Shown here: one piece after another, positions 1-8,950 of the stretch
Layout of the letters: every line of letters starts with the position of its first letter
How positions within the stretch are numbered: the first letter of the stretch is position 1
The notes under the pieces: generated by a model
What the model was told of the DNA's origin: nothing
Databases searched by the model: none
Seen by the model: only the letters and a program-made list of their open reading frames with translations
NCBI GenBank assembly: GCA_035575515.1
Contig: DATLXU010000127.1
Location: 62,001 to 126,000, forward strand
Direction: 5' to 3'
Source: DATLXU01 sp035575515
Lineage (GTDB): Bacteria > Acidobacteriota > Blastocatellia > UBA7656
Length of the DNA: 64,000 nucleotides
Translations under genes and position numbers: made by a program

Positions 1-834
1 ACGATCATCAACTATGTATTCGATTCCGCCGAGATCGAGCCGCGCGGCTCGCGCGATTCGCTCAACCGTTTCGATAATCTGTTGCGGCGGCTCGCAGGCT
101 TCGACTTTAAGGCCGCTTTTCGGCGCGTCAACAAGGCATATCTCGTTCGCCACTTTGACGCCGTCTTCGATCTGGCAAATCTCAGCCGGGCACAGGTTGA
201 AGCTCTCGCCTTCCGTGAAAACTTTGATAGCGTAAAGATACTTGCCGCCGAGCGTTTCGACGCGCGTGATGTGACCATTGCGCGGCGGGATGTATTCCTG
301 AACGAGCGCAGTGCTGTCTATGCCTAAATCCACAAGCCCTTTTTCAGCCGCGCTCGTGAGAATCTCTAAAGAGTCGTAGCGAGTGATGCCTGCGCCGCGC
401 CCTCCGATGTTCGGTTTGACGATCACGGGAAAGCGCAAATCGCGCGCAGCCTCTGGAGCTTGCGCCGCGTGATTGATGATGCGCGTCTTTGGGTATGGCA
501 GACCGAGCGATTCAAGCAGCGTTAGCTGCAACGCTTTTGAGGTTTCAATGGCGAAAGCGTCATAGCCGTTGATGACCCGCACGCCCGTTCGTTCAAGATG
601 AGCCAGAAAGCCGCGCGTGTAAAAGATTGCGTTGGCATGGCCGCGCGTGTAAGCAGACGCGCTCATGCGGTTAAACAGAATTGAGTATTCGTTCTCTTTC
701 GCGGCGGGGTCGTAGCGATGCGAGCTTGCGTCGAGCCGTATGTATGAAACACCGCGCCGGTCCATCTCTTCAAAGAGCGCGCGGAACCACTCGGGATGTT
801 CGTAATAGATTGCTATGGATTGTCGTTTAGCCAT
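1..834 (-). CDS. ATP-grasp ligase (RimK/glutathione synthase-like), C-terminus beyond window
   Basis: The reverse strand is open from the ATG at 834 to the window edge (278 residues), so the gene is partial. The translation starts MAKRQSIAIYYEHPEWF, continues with a pre-ATP-grasp segment, and then shows the ATP-grasp nucleotide-binding signature: FPVIVKPNIGGRGAGI (about residues 131-146, basic strand and glycine-rich loop), LVQEYIPP and later RVETLGGKYLYAIKVF. Enzymes of this fold join a carboxylate to an amine or thiol through an acyl phosphate; the substrate here cannot be told. A GGAG box at 840-843 sits 5 nt before the ATG. Directly upstream is a terminator hairpin plus a short Cys-rich leader ORF, so expression is probably controlled by attenuation. 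The family call is fairly sure, the reaction is not. Confidence 0.8.
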   Translation of the reverse strand, partial: MAKRQSIAIYYEHPEWFRALFEEMDRRGVSYIRLDASSHRYDPAAKENEYSILFNRMSASAYTRGHANAIFYTRGFLAHLERTGVRVINGYDAFAIETSKALQLTLLESLGLPYPKTRIINHAAQAPEAARDLRFPVIVKPNIGGRGAGITRYDSLEILTSAAEKGLVDLGIDSTALVQEYIPPRNGHITRVETLGGKYLYAIKVFTEGESFNLCPAEICQIEDGVKVANEICLVDAPKSGLKVEACEPPQQIIETVERIARAARLDLGGIEYIVDDR

Positions 835-971
835 TTGTTCTCCAAAAAGAAAAGAGCCGCTCTCGGTTTGAGCGGCTCTCGTGTGTGAAAATCTGAACTT
901 AGCCTATGTCACACGCTGAGGCCGCCTGCAAAAAGACGGACAACAGACCATGCATTGACAGGCGCAAGCAT
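835..971 (-). promoter_or_regulatory. Putative leader-peptide transcription attenuator of the ATP-grasp gene
   Basis: Read on the minus strand: a short ORF (ATG at 951, stop TAG at 904-906) encodes MVCCPSFCRRPQRVT. It is followed by a 10-bp GC-rich hairpin (853-879) with a T-rich tail ending just before the GGAG of the ATP-grasp gene. An alternative pairing joins 918-925 (inside the leader ORF) to 872-880 (the first arm of the terminator) with one bulge, continued by 909-914 with 883-888. The two folds exclude each other, as in amino-acid attenuators; stalling at the early Cys codons would leave the second fold free to form. An overlapping ORF in another frame (971-909, MLAPVNAWSVVRLFAGGLSV) is also possible, and neither has a strong ribosome site. 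Confidence 0.5.
853..879 (-). terminator. Intrinsic terminator in the 5' leader of the ATP-grasp gene
   Basis: On the minus strand a perfect 10-bp stem (AGAGCCGCTC with GAGCGGCTCT, 7-nt loop) is followed by TTTCTTTTT. The ribosome-binding site of the ATP-grasp gene comes immediately after the T tract, so this hairpin precedes the gene rather than ending one. Confidence 0.75.
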
Positions 972-1202
972 TAATGAAAAGCCCTGGATGAATAACGACG
1001 CTCTTAAGCATAAGCATTACCGGACGAAAGGAGAATTTACGGCGAGCCTGAGAGCGTTGTCAAGCAAGGTAAGAAACCCGGCGGTAGCAAACAGGGGCGG
1101 CGAGCGGTTGCGCTTGTGAAGCACAGGCCGACATTGCATACTCTTCATTGTAGGCGCTCACCCAAGCTTTGCGGACTGCCAGCATCAATCACGAAGACCT
1201 CT

Positions 1203-1973
1203 ATGGAACTCTACGCCGATTTGTTAATCCGCGACCTTGTTTTCATAAACTATACGGTTGACCCGGCGATCTTGCGCCCGTTCGTGCCCGCCGAGCTTCA
1301 ACTCAACACGATAGTTGATGAGCGTGGCCGCGCTGTCGCCTTCGTGTCGGTCGTGGCTTTTCACGTTTCGGACGTGCGCTCAGGCATATTGCCGCTGCCG
1401 CCTTTGAGCTTCAATCAAATCAACTATCGCGCTTACGTCAACGACGGCGAAGGCCCTGCGGTTTATTTCTTCGAGATGAGAGTGAACGCGCGTGTAATCA
1501 GTGCGATGACGAGCTTCTGGAAAATGCCCGTCAACTACGAGGAAATAAACATCGCAACCGCGCCGGTTTCAGAAAACATCAATTCAAACGAAATTAAATC
1601 GAACGACATCAACCTTTCTCCGCATGCGCTTCGCTACAAAGTGATTTCATCAGGGCCGCAGGCTCTTGAAGCGAGCCTCACCATCGGCGGCCATCACGAA
1701 GTTGCAGGCCCGCGCGGCGTGGCCGTGCCGCCCGGTTTCATAACCGAGCGGCCAGTAGGATATGTCACTGCGGCTGGCGACAGCCTCTACAAAATTTCTG
1801 TCGAACATGCGCCGCTCAACGCTTCGGCGGCGCACGTCGAAAGCGTCAGCGCGCCGCTCCTTGCGTCGCTCGGCATAATGAACCTCGACGAGACCGCGCG
1901 CCCGCACTCCGCGCTATACGCGCGCGAGGCCCTGTTCAAGTCCCGACTGCCAAGACCCGTTGCGCAAGAGTGA
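1203..1973 (+). CDS. DUF2071 (YqjF-like, acetoacetate-decarboxylase fold) protein
   Basis: A 256-residue protein from the ATG at 1203, where similarity to the family begins (MELYADLLIRDLVFINYTVDPAILRPFVP). The typical DUF2071 pattern follows: an early segment about using the protein as a 'poor man's' barrel, VAFVSVVAFHVSDVRSG, then NQINYRAYVNDGEGPAVYFFEMRVNA, and a conserved MTSFWKMP stretch near residue 105. The family resembles acetoacetate decarboxylase in fold, but no activity is established for it. The reading frame is open 29 codons further upstream without similarity, so that extension is probably untranslated. No signal peptide or membrane segment is present. The gene stands alone, divergent from the ATP-grasp gene. 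Confidence 0.75.
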   Translation: MELYADLLIRDLVFINYTVDPAILRPFVPAELQLNTIVDERGRAVAFVSVVAFHVSDVRSGILPLPPLSFNQINYRAYVNDGEGPAVYFFEMRVNARVISAMTSFWKMPVNYEEINIATAPVSENINSNEIKSNDINLSPHALRYKVISSGPQALEASLTIGGHHEVAGPRGVAVPPGFITERPVGYVTAAGDSLYKISVEHAPLNASAAHVESVSAPLLASLGIMNLDETARPHSALYAREALFKSRLPRPVAQE

Positions 1974-2016
1974 GCCGCCGATTTATTTCGATTTTCTTGT
2001 GATACGGACTTAATTA

Positions 2017-2046
2017 TTGAGTCTCACGCCGCGCCTGCGATACTAT
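2017..2046 (+). promoter_or_regulatory. Possible sigma-70 promoter for the carboxypeptidase gene
   Basis: TTGAGT (2017-2022) and TACTAT (2041-2046) are separated by 18 bp, about 37 nt before the chosen start codon. The match to consensus is only partial. Confidence 0.3.
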
Positions 2047-2082
2047 TAATTGAAAGCGAGCAGTTCTTCCGAAGGAGTAATG

Positions 2083-3009
2083 ATGAAATCGAGCAAAGGT
2101 TTTTTTACGGGGTTGGCCATTTTCATAGCATTCATAAGTGTTGGTTTCAGCATCAAATCAGGATTTGCGAAACAAGCGGCGCAGATTCAATCCGCGAGCG
2201 CAGCAGTCGAGCAGAGCGCACAAAACGAAGGACTCGTCAGATTGTCTGCTCCCGCGAAAGCGGCTCCAGGAGCCAGTTCTGCGTCTTCGGCGAGCGCAGC
2301 ATTCGCGTCTGCCGCGCTTCGCAACAGCGAGCTTAAATCCAGCCTCACCTGGGTCTTTGGCGGCAAATCGCAACGTGGCTGGCAGATTTATGCTCCTTTG
2401 ATTTCAAGCCTGATTGGCGCGGACGCGGACGCGACAACGTCTGATTTTGCGGCGCAGTTGTCGCGCTGGCAGAAAGAGCGCGGACTTGAGCCGAACGGCA
2501 TCCTTAACAATTACGTCTGGTCGGGAATGATTTCGGCGTGGCAGTCGGAGCGCATCAAAGACCGCACCTATCCGACCGCCGATCAGCTTGCGACCATACC
2601 GCCATCGGATTGCTACGACCCACAGCGTCCCGAAGAGCTTCGCAAAGTCGAGCGCGAAACCTATAACGCCTACAAGCGGATGGTTGCGGCGGCGAGAGCC
2701 GAGCTAGGACTTTCGGAAAGCGATCAGTTCTTCAAGATAATTTCAGCCTTCCGTTCGCGCGAGTATCAAGATAATTTGCGCAAGCAATCGCCAAACAGCG
2801 GGCGCGCGGGACTTGCAGTTAACAGCCCGCATTTCACGGGCCGAGCGCTCGATATTTACGTTGGCGGCGAGCCTGTCAGCACGAAGGACGAAAACCGCGC
2901 GATTCAGACTCAGACCATAGCCTACAAATGGCTTGCGAAGAACGCCGCGCGCTTCGGCTTCCGCCCCTACTTCTACGAACCCTGGCACTGGGAATACGTC
3001 GGTAGGTAA
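2083..3009 (+). CDS. Secreted D,D-carboxypeptidase, peptidase family M15 (VanY-like)
   Basis: The start at 2083 is chosen because GGAG (2074-2077) lies 5 nt upstream; an ATG at 2080 is too close. The N-terminus MKSSKGFFTGLAIFIAFISVGFSIKSG is a membrane or signal segment. An Ala/Ser-rich linker follows, then a region with ARWQKERGLEPNGILNNYVW-like spacing that resembles a peptidoglycan-binding helix bundle. The C-terminal half carries the M15 zinc site: NSPHFTGRALDIYV (His and Asp ligands) and EPWHWEYVG (general base Glu and final His). It should trim D-Ala from peptidoglycan stem peptides in the cell envelope. The gene ends in a strong inverted repeat at 3028-3071, so it is probably monocistronic. 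Confidence 0.82.
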   Translation: MKSSKGFFTGLAIFIAFISVGFSIKSGFAKQAAQIQSASAAVEQSAQNEGLVRLSAPAKAAPGASSASSASAAFASAALRNSELKSSLTWVFGGKSQRGWQIYAPLISSLIGADADATTSDFAAQLSRWQKERGLEPNGILNNYVWSGMISAWQSERIKDRTYPTADQLATIPPSDCYDPQRPEELRKVERETYNAYKRMVAAARAELGLSESDQFFKIISAFRSREYQDNLRKQSPNSGRAGLAVNSPHFTGRALDIYVGGEPVSTKDENRAIQTQTIAYKWLAKNAARFGFRPYFYEPWHWEYVGR

Positions 3010-3027
3010 AGGCTAAAGGCAAGGATC

Positions 3028-3071
3028 AAAAGGCAAAAGGCGGGACATTGCGCGTCCGCCTTTTGCCTTTT
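3028..3071 (+). terminator. Terminator built from AGGCAAA heptamers
   Basis: A perfect 16-bp inverted repeat (AAAAGGCAAAAGGCGG and its complement, 12-nt loop) is followed by a T-rich stretch. It ends the carboxypeptidase gene and precedes tilS. The arms are made of the 7-bp unit AGGCAAA, the same kind of repeat found in many spacers of this window. Confidence 0.75.
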
Positions 3072-3125
3072 TCATTTTTATCTCGATTGCGTTCGCTGCA
3101 ATGGCGTGCAATTCTTGTTTTTCGG

Positions 3126-4814
3126 ATGAGCAAAGCATTTGAAAAAGTTCGCGCATTCATCCCCCACCACTCGATGCTCGCGGGAGCGCGCGGTGTTATA
3201 GTCGCCGTGTCGGGCGGGCCTGATTCAGTTGCGCTGCTCGATATGCTCGCGCGCCTCTGCATGAAGGATGAAGGCAGAGGGATGAGGGATGAAAAAGAGG
3301 ATGACGAACGTGGAATTGAAGACGCTCATCCTTTTCATCCCCCATCCTTCATCCCTCATCTCTCATCCCTCCATGTCGCTCATCTCAATCATCAACTGCG
3401 CGGGAGCGAATCGGATGAGGATGCCGCGTTTGTTGAGCGGCTTGCCGAACGTTACGGGCTTGCCGTGACTATTGGCGCGGCGGATGTGCGCGCCGAAGCT
3501 GCAAAATCTGGGCGCGGGATTGAAGAGGTCGCGCGCGAGCTTCGATATAACTTCCTGCTCGCAACCGCGCGCTCGGTAGGCTATGACCGAATAGCGACGG
3601 GCCACACGATGAACGATCAGGCCGAGACTTTTCTGATGCGGCTCGCGCGCGGCGCTGGCCTTCGCGGACTTGCGGCGATGCGCCCGGTGACGAAGGCTCA
3701 CGAGTTCGCGGCGCAGGTGTCGGGGGGCATGGGGCAGGGGGCAGGGACAGCACCGTCAAGCAGTGAAGCGGGCGCATTAGAAGAGATGGCTAATGCTAAT
3801 TCTCCCCGACACCTGCTAGTCCGTCCGCTGCTGTGCCTCACGCGCGAAGAGATTGAAGAATACTGCCGCGAGCGCGGCCTTGAATTTCGCGTCGACCCAT
3901 CAAACACGAACCTTGATTACACGCGCAATCACGTGCGGCACGAAGTGCTGCCCGCGCTCCGTTCGATCAATCCGCGAGCGGTCGAGAATATAGCGCGCGC
4001 GGCTGAGATCATCGCGGGCGAAGAGGACGCGCTCGCCCGTCTCGTGAAGTCTTACCTCGATCAAATTCAGGTCGGATCGGCAACAGGCCATCGGCGTGAC
4101 GTTATCAAGAGCGCGCTGTCAGCTTATTCGGTTTCGATGCTGCTCAAAGAGCCTGCGGGATTGCGGCGGCGATTGATTATCGAAGCAATCAATCGCGCGC
4201 GCGAATTCCAAACGGACGTTGCCGGAGCGCAAATAACTTCGGCGCACGTAGAGGCCGTTGAAAAACTACTGCAAGAGCGTGCAAGCGGCAGTCGCGTTCA
4301 ATTGCCCGGCGGGCTTGAAGCGTGGCGCGAGTTCGATTCGCTCGTCTTCAAATTCACGACCGAGCCGCACGCGCAGCCTGAGCAAACGTGTTATGAATTC
4401 AAGATAAGCGAGCCGCAGGCGCAGGTTGATGCGGGCGGCTTGACGATAAAGATCGAGCGCGGGCTTGCGGGCGATTTGCTCGGCGAGATAATCAACGAGG
4501 CGCGGTTAGTGCGCGAAAGTGGCGGGCGCGACTGGCTCGTGGTCGCGCTCGATGATGAAGCATTGCCCGCGAGGCTTGTTGTAAGAATGCGGCGACCGGG
4601 CGAGCGGGCGCGCGTGCTGGGACAGGCCAGAACAAAAAAGTTGAAAAACTTGATGATTGACCATAAAATCCCAACCAGCCGTCGAGCCACCTGGCCGATA
4701 GTTGCAACACCAGACGGTCGTTACGTATGGTCGCCGAGCCTGCCCCCAGCCGTAGAATTTGCCGCGCGTGACAAGTCACATCGCCTTGCCATCTTGCGCG
4801 CTTCAGTCGCTTGA
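3126..4814 (+). CDS. tilS: tRNA(Ile)-lysidine synthetase with two in-frame repeat insertions
   Basis: TilS ligates lysine to C34 of the CAU-anticodon tRNA-Ile so that it reads AUA. From the ATG at 3126 the protein has 562 residues, about 100 more than usual. The PP-loop SGGPDS is at residues 29-34; HLNHQLRG (near 86-93), ATGHTMNDQAETFLMRLARG (157-176) and the C-terminal RRPGERAR...KLKNLMIDHKIP region are typical. Two stretches do not belong to the family: residues about 45-81 (3258-3368), encoded by GGATGAG/ATCCCTC heptamers in inverted orientation, and residues about 190-228, encoded by a segment bounded by a 13-bp inverted repeat (3714-3726 and about 3803-3815). Both keep the frame. It heads a tilS-hpt-ftsH cluster. 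Confidence 0.9.
   Translation: MSKAFEKVRAFIPHHSMLAGARGVIVAVSGGPDSVALLDMLARLCMKDEGRGMRDEKEDDERGIEDAHPFHPPSFIPHLSSLHVAHLNHQLRGSESDEDAAFVERLAERYGLAVTIGAADVRAEAAKSGRGIEEVARELRYNFLLATARSVGYDRIATGHTMNDQAETFLMRLARGAGLRGLAAMRPVTKAHEFAAQVSGGMGQGAGTAPSSSEAGALEEMANANSPRHLLVRPLLCLTREEIEEYCRERGLEFRVDPSNTNLDYTRNHVRHEVLPALRSINPRAVENIARAAEIIAGEEDALARLVKSYLDQIQVGSATGHRRDVIKSALSAYSVSMLLKEPAGLRRRLIIEAINRAREFQTDVAGAQITSAHVEAVEKLLQERASGSRVQLPGGLEAWREFDSLVFKFTTEPHAQPEQTCYEFKISEPQAQVDAGGLTIKIERGLAGDLLGEIINEARLVRESGGRDWLVVALDDEALPARLVVRMRRPGERARVLGQARTKKLKNLMIDHKIPTSRRATWPIVATPDGRYVWSPSLPPAVEFAARDKSHRLAILRASVA
3258..3368 (+). repeat. Heptamer-repeat inverted repeat inside tilS
   Basis: The first arm carries repeated GGATGAA/GGATGAG units (about 3265-3305) and the second carries the complementary CATCCTT/CATCCCTC units (about 3328-3370). 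It adds about 37 residues after the PP-loop helix without breaking the frame. The repeat style matches the spacer repeats elsewhere in the window. Confidence 0.75.
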
Positions 4815-4847
4815 TTTTGCTCGCGGAATCGGCGATGAGGAATCACG

Positions 4848-5357
4848 ATGGAAAACAATCTCCGAATCATTCACACCAAAGAAGAGATACAGACTCGTGT
4901 TAATGAGCTTGCCGCTGAGATTCGCAGCAGCGCGCCGCATGGCGATATAACCGTTGTTGGCATACTCGACGACGCGTTTGTATTTCTGGCCGATTTAGTT
5001 CGCGCGCTCGATATGTCTGTCAATTGTTGTTTCATGAACGTCACGCGTCACCGGCACGGCGGGCAGAGCGAGGTTATGTTCACAAGCGAGTTCGACCCGC
5101 ATGGGTGCGACATATTGCTCGTCGGCGGTGTTGTCGCCACCGGCATAACACTCGATTACATCGCCAGGCAACTCTCTTCACGCGGAGCGAAATCCCTGCG
5201 CACCTGTATGCTCGTAGATAAACCGGGAGAGCGTCGCGTTGACATCAAGCCCGACTTTGCGGCGTTTCAAAGCGACGAAAGGTTCGTTTTCGGCTACGGG
5301 CTTGGCATACAGAACCAGTATCGCCAGCTACCATTTTTGGCGGTGATGAACGAATAG
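4848..5357 (+). CDS. hpt: Hypoxanthine phosphoribosyltransferase homologue lacking catalytic residues
   Basis: A 169-residue type I phosphoribosyltransferase fold with the length and flanks of bacterial Hpt: VVGILDDAFVFLADLVRAL (35-53), the C-terminal LVDKPGERRVDIKPDFAAF and FVFGYGLGIQNQYRQLP. The PRPP-binding motif, normally V-E-D-I-(I/V)-D-[ST]-G, reads LVGGVVATG here (91-99): the Glu-Asp pair is Gly-Gly and the Asp acting as general base is Ala97. The first-loop Lys-Gly is Asp-Asp (41-42). Loss of all these residues suggests a protein without Hpt activity. It sits in the classic place between tilS and ftsH; work in Bacillus reports that TilS and HprT together act on ftsH expression, so a regulatory role is possible. 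That is inference. Confidence 0.75.
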   Translation: MENNLRIIHTKEEIQTRVNELAAEIRSSAPHGDITVVGILDDAFVFLADLVRALDMSVNCCFMNVTRHRHGGQSEVMFTSEFDPHGCDILLVGGVVATGITLDYIARQLSSRGAKSLRTCMLVDKPGERRVDIKPDFAAFQSDERFVFGYGLGIQNQYRQLPFLAVMNE

Positions 5358-5466
5358 TCATTTGTCATTTGTTTAAGAGTAACGAATGACCAATTCACAA
5401 CAAATCTATAAGAAAGCTGCGAGTGGCGCTTATTGCGCATCATAATGATGTAAGTTAGAATTTATG

Positions 5467-5490
5467 AAGGCGCAATAGCGCGCCTTTTTA
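5467..5490 (+). terminator. Hairpin with T-rich tail between hpt and ftsH
   Basis: A 7-bp stem (AAGGCGC / GCGCCTT, 6-nt loop) is followed by TTTATT just before the GGAGG of ftsH. It could end tilS-hpt transcripts or lower read-through into ftsH. Confidence 0.5.
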
Positions 5491-5503
5491 TTGGAGGTAT
5501 CAG

Positions 5504-7423
<1,920 letters not shown>

Positions 7424-7443
7424 CCGATAAACTTGCTGTAGAG

Positions 7444-7492
7444 AGGCAGCGAAAGGCAGTGGCCGAAAGTTTGGCTCGCTGCCTTTTGTTTT
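7444..7492 (+). terminator. Intrinsic terminator after ftsH
   Basis: The arms AGGCAGCGA (7444-7452) and TCGCTGCCT (7476-7484) pair perfectly and are followed by TTTTGTTTTG, 20 nt beyond the ftsH stop codon. Confidence 0.75.
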
Positions 7493-7570
7493 GTCTATGC
7501 CTCCTGTTGCAAGTGTGAATATAATGCTGGCTCTGACACTCAACCAAAGCCTATGACGAAAGGTGAGCGA

Positions 7571-8950
7571 ATGGCGAATCTTCTTAATTGCTCAGCGTGC
7601 GCGGCTCCGCTCGATTTAGCGACGGCTAAAGGCGGGATGGTTCGCTGCCCTTACTGCGGCAACACCACGCTGCTCGCGAATGAAAAACGCGACGATGCAA
7701 CTCGCATTGAAACCGCGAATGGCTCGCTCGGCTCGTTGATTGACCAATCGGTGAAGCTCGCGGAAGTGGCTCGATTGGCGCGCGAGGGAAATAAGATTGA
7801 AGCCATACGCCTGTACCGCGAAATTACGGGCTGCGGCTTGAAGGAAGCGAAAGACGCAGTCGAGCAGATGGAATCGGGTGGGGCTGTGTCGTTCACTTAT
7901 TCTACGGTTCAGGCTAAAGACACATCACCTGCAATGCCATCATTCAATCGAAGCCAGGCGCGCCGGACGGCGCGAGCGGGGCTAGGGCTTTTACTGCTCA
8001 TCGCGATCTTTTTCATTCTTCCTTTCGTCATAATATTCTTCGCAACGCGGGGCTTCGGCCTTTTGATCTCGACCAGAAGCGCGACCGCGCAGGGCGCAAT
8101 CCCGGCCATCGCCGCGCCTCGTTCGTCCACGCCTGCCTCGGCGTCCACGCCCGCAGGGCTTGCGAGCGTAGCTTTTGAGTTCGGCAGCAAAGGCATCGGC
8201 GCGGGTCAATTTGAAGACGCGCGCAGCGTAGCCGTTGGCGGTGAAGGGAACATCTACGTCGGCGAATATTCAGGCGGGCGCGTACAGGCCTTTGATTCAG
8301 CGGGCAAATTCATCACGCAATGGATGGCCGACCGCGACAGCGCATTACTCAACCTTGCGGCAGACCGCAAAGGAAATGTTTACGTGGTTCAAGGCGGAAA
8401 GATTCTCCGCTACGAAGGCAAGACGGGCCGATTGATTGACGAAGCGCCGAAGCCCGACCGATACGAATACTATAATGACGTGAGCGTCGCGCTCGACGGC
8501 AGCCTGTATGCTTTAACTCAAAAAACGGATGTGGTTCGCATAAGCTCAAGCGGCGAGACGAAGATCATCGTTAATCTGAACAAGGCGCTCAACGAGAGAG
8601 TTTCATTCAGCAAGCTGGCCGTCGACGGCAAGGGGACGATATACGCGATAGCGACTTTTGAAGGGCCTGTGTTCAAGTTCGCGCCCGACGGCAGGTTCAT
8701 TGACCGCTTCGGCAAAGCCGATGAGTCAGGCCGGATGAGTCCGCCCTTTGGAATAGCTGTTGACGGGCAGGGCCGTGTCTATATCAGCAACACGAGCGAA
8801 GGCGTGCAGGTATTCGACGCCAACGGGGAATATATTGGAAACATCGGCGGTGGCGAAGTCGTCTTCGGGATGGCGGTCAACGACAGGAACGAATTGTTCA
8901 CCACTCAACGTAACCGCGCAAAGATAGTCGGGTACGCGCTCAACAGATGA
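7571..8950 (+). CDS. Zinc-ribbon / L7-L12-like / membrane / NHL-propeller protein
   Basis: Start at 7571 is preferred because AAAGGTGAG lies just upstream; an ATG at 7553 is possible. A perfect TATAAT at 7521-7526 may be its -10 box. Domain order: a C-x2-C...C-x2-C zinc ribbon (CSACAAPLDLATAKGGMVRCPYCG, first 35 residues); a helical segment EVARLAREGNKIEAIRLYREITGCGLKEAKDAVE that resembles the C-terminal domain of ribosomal protein L7/L12; one transmembrane helix (LGLLLLIAIFFILPFVIIFF, about 138-157); then about 250 residues of NHL-type repeats (GSKGIGAGQFEDARSVAVGGEGNIYVGEYSGGRVQAFD and so on). The propeller is predicted outside the membrane and the ribbon inside. Function is unknown; a binding or scaffolding role would fit. 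Confidence 0.7.
   Translation: MANLLNCSACAAPLDLATAKGGMVRCPYCGNTTLLANEKRDDATRIETANGSLGSLIDQSVKLAEVARLAREGNKIEAIRLYREITGCGLKEAKDAVEQMESGGAVSFTYSTVQAKDTSPAMPSFNRSQARRTARAGLGLLLLIAIFFILPFVIIFFATRGFGLLISTRSATAQGAIPAIAAPRSSTPASASTPAGLASVAFEFGSKGIGAGQFEDARSVAVGGEGNIYVGEYSGGRVQAFDSAGKFITQWMADRDSALLNLAADRKGNVYVVQGGKILRYEGKTGRLIDEAPKPDRYEYYNDVSVALDGSLYALTQKTDVVRISSSGETKIIVNLNKALNERVSFSKLAVDGKGTIYAIATFEGPVFKFAPDGRFIDRFGKADESGRMSPPFGIAVDGQGRVYISNTSEGVQVFDANGEYIGNIGGGEVVFGMAVNDRNELFTTQRNRAKIVGYALNR

Noticed and set aside
2262..2275. Another copy of the GGCTC..GAGCC palindrome inside the carboxypeptidase gene
   Set aside because: Only the short core GGCTCCAGGAGCC is shared; the TTGAAA/TTTCAA outer arms are absent, and the stretch encodes an Ala/Gly linker.
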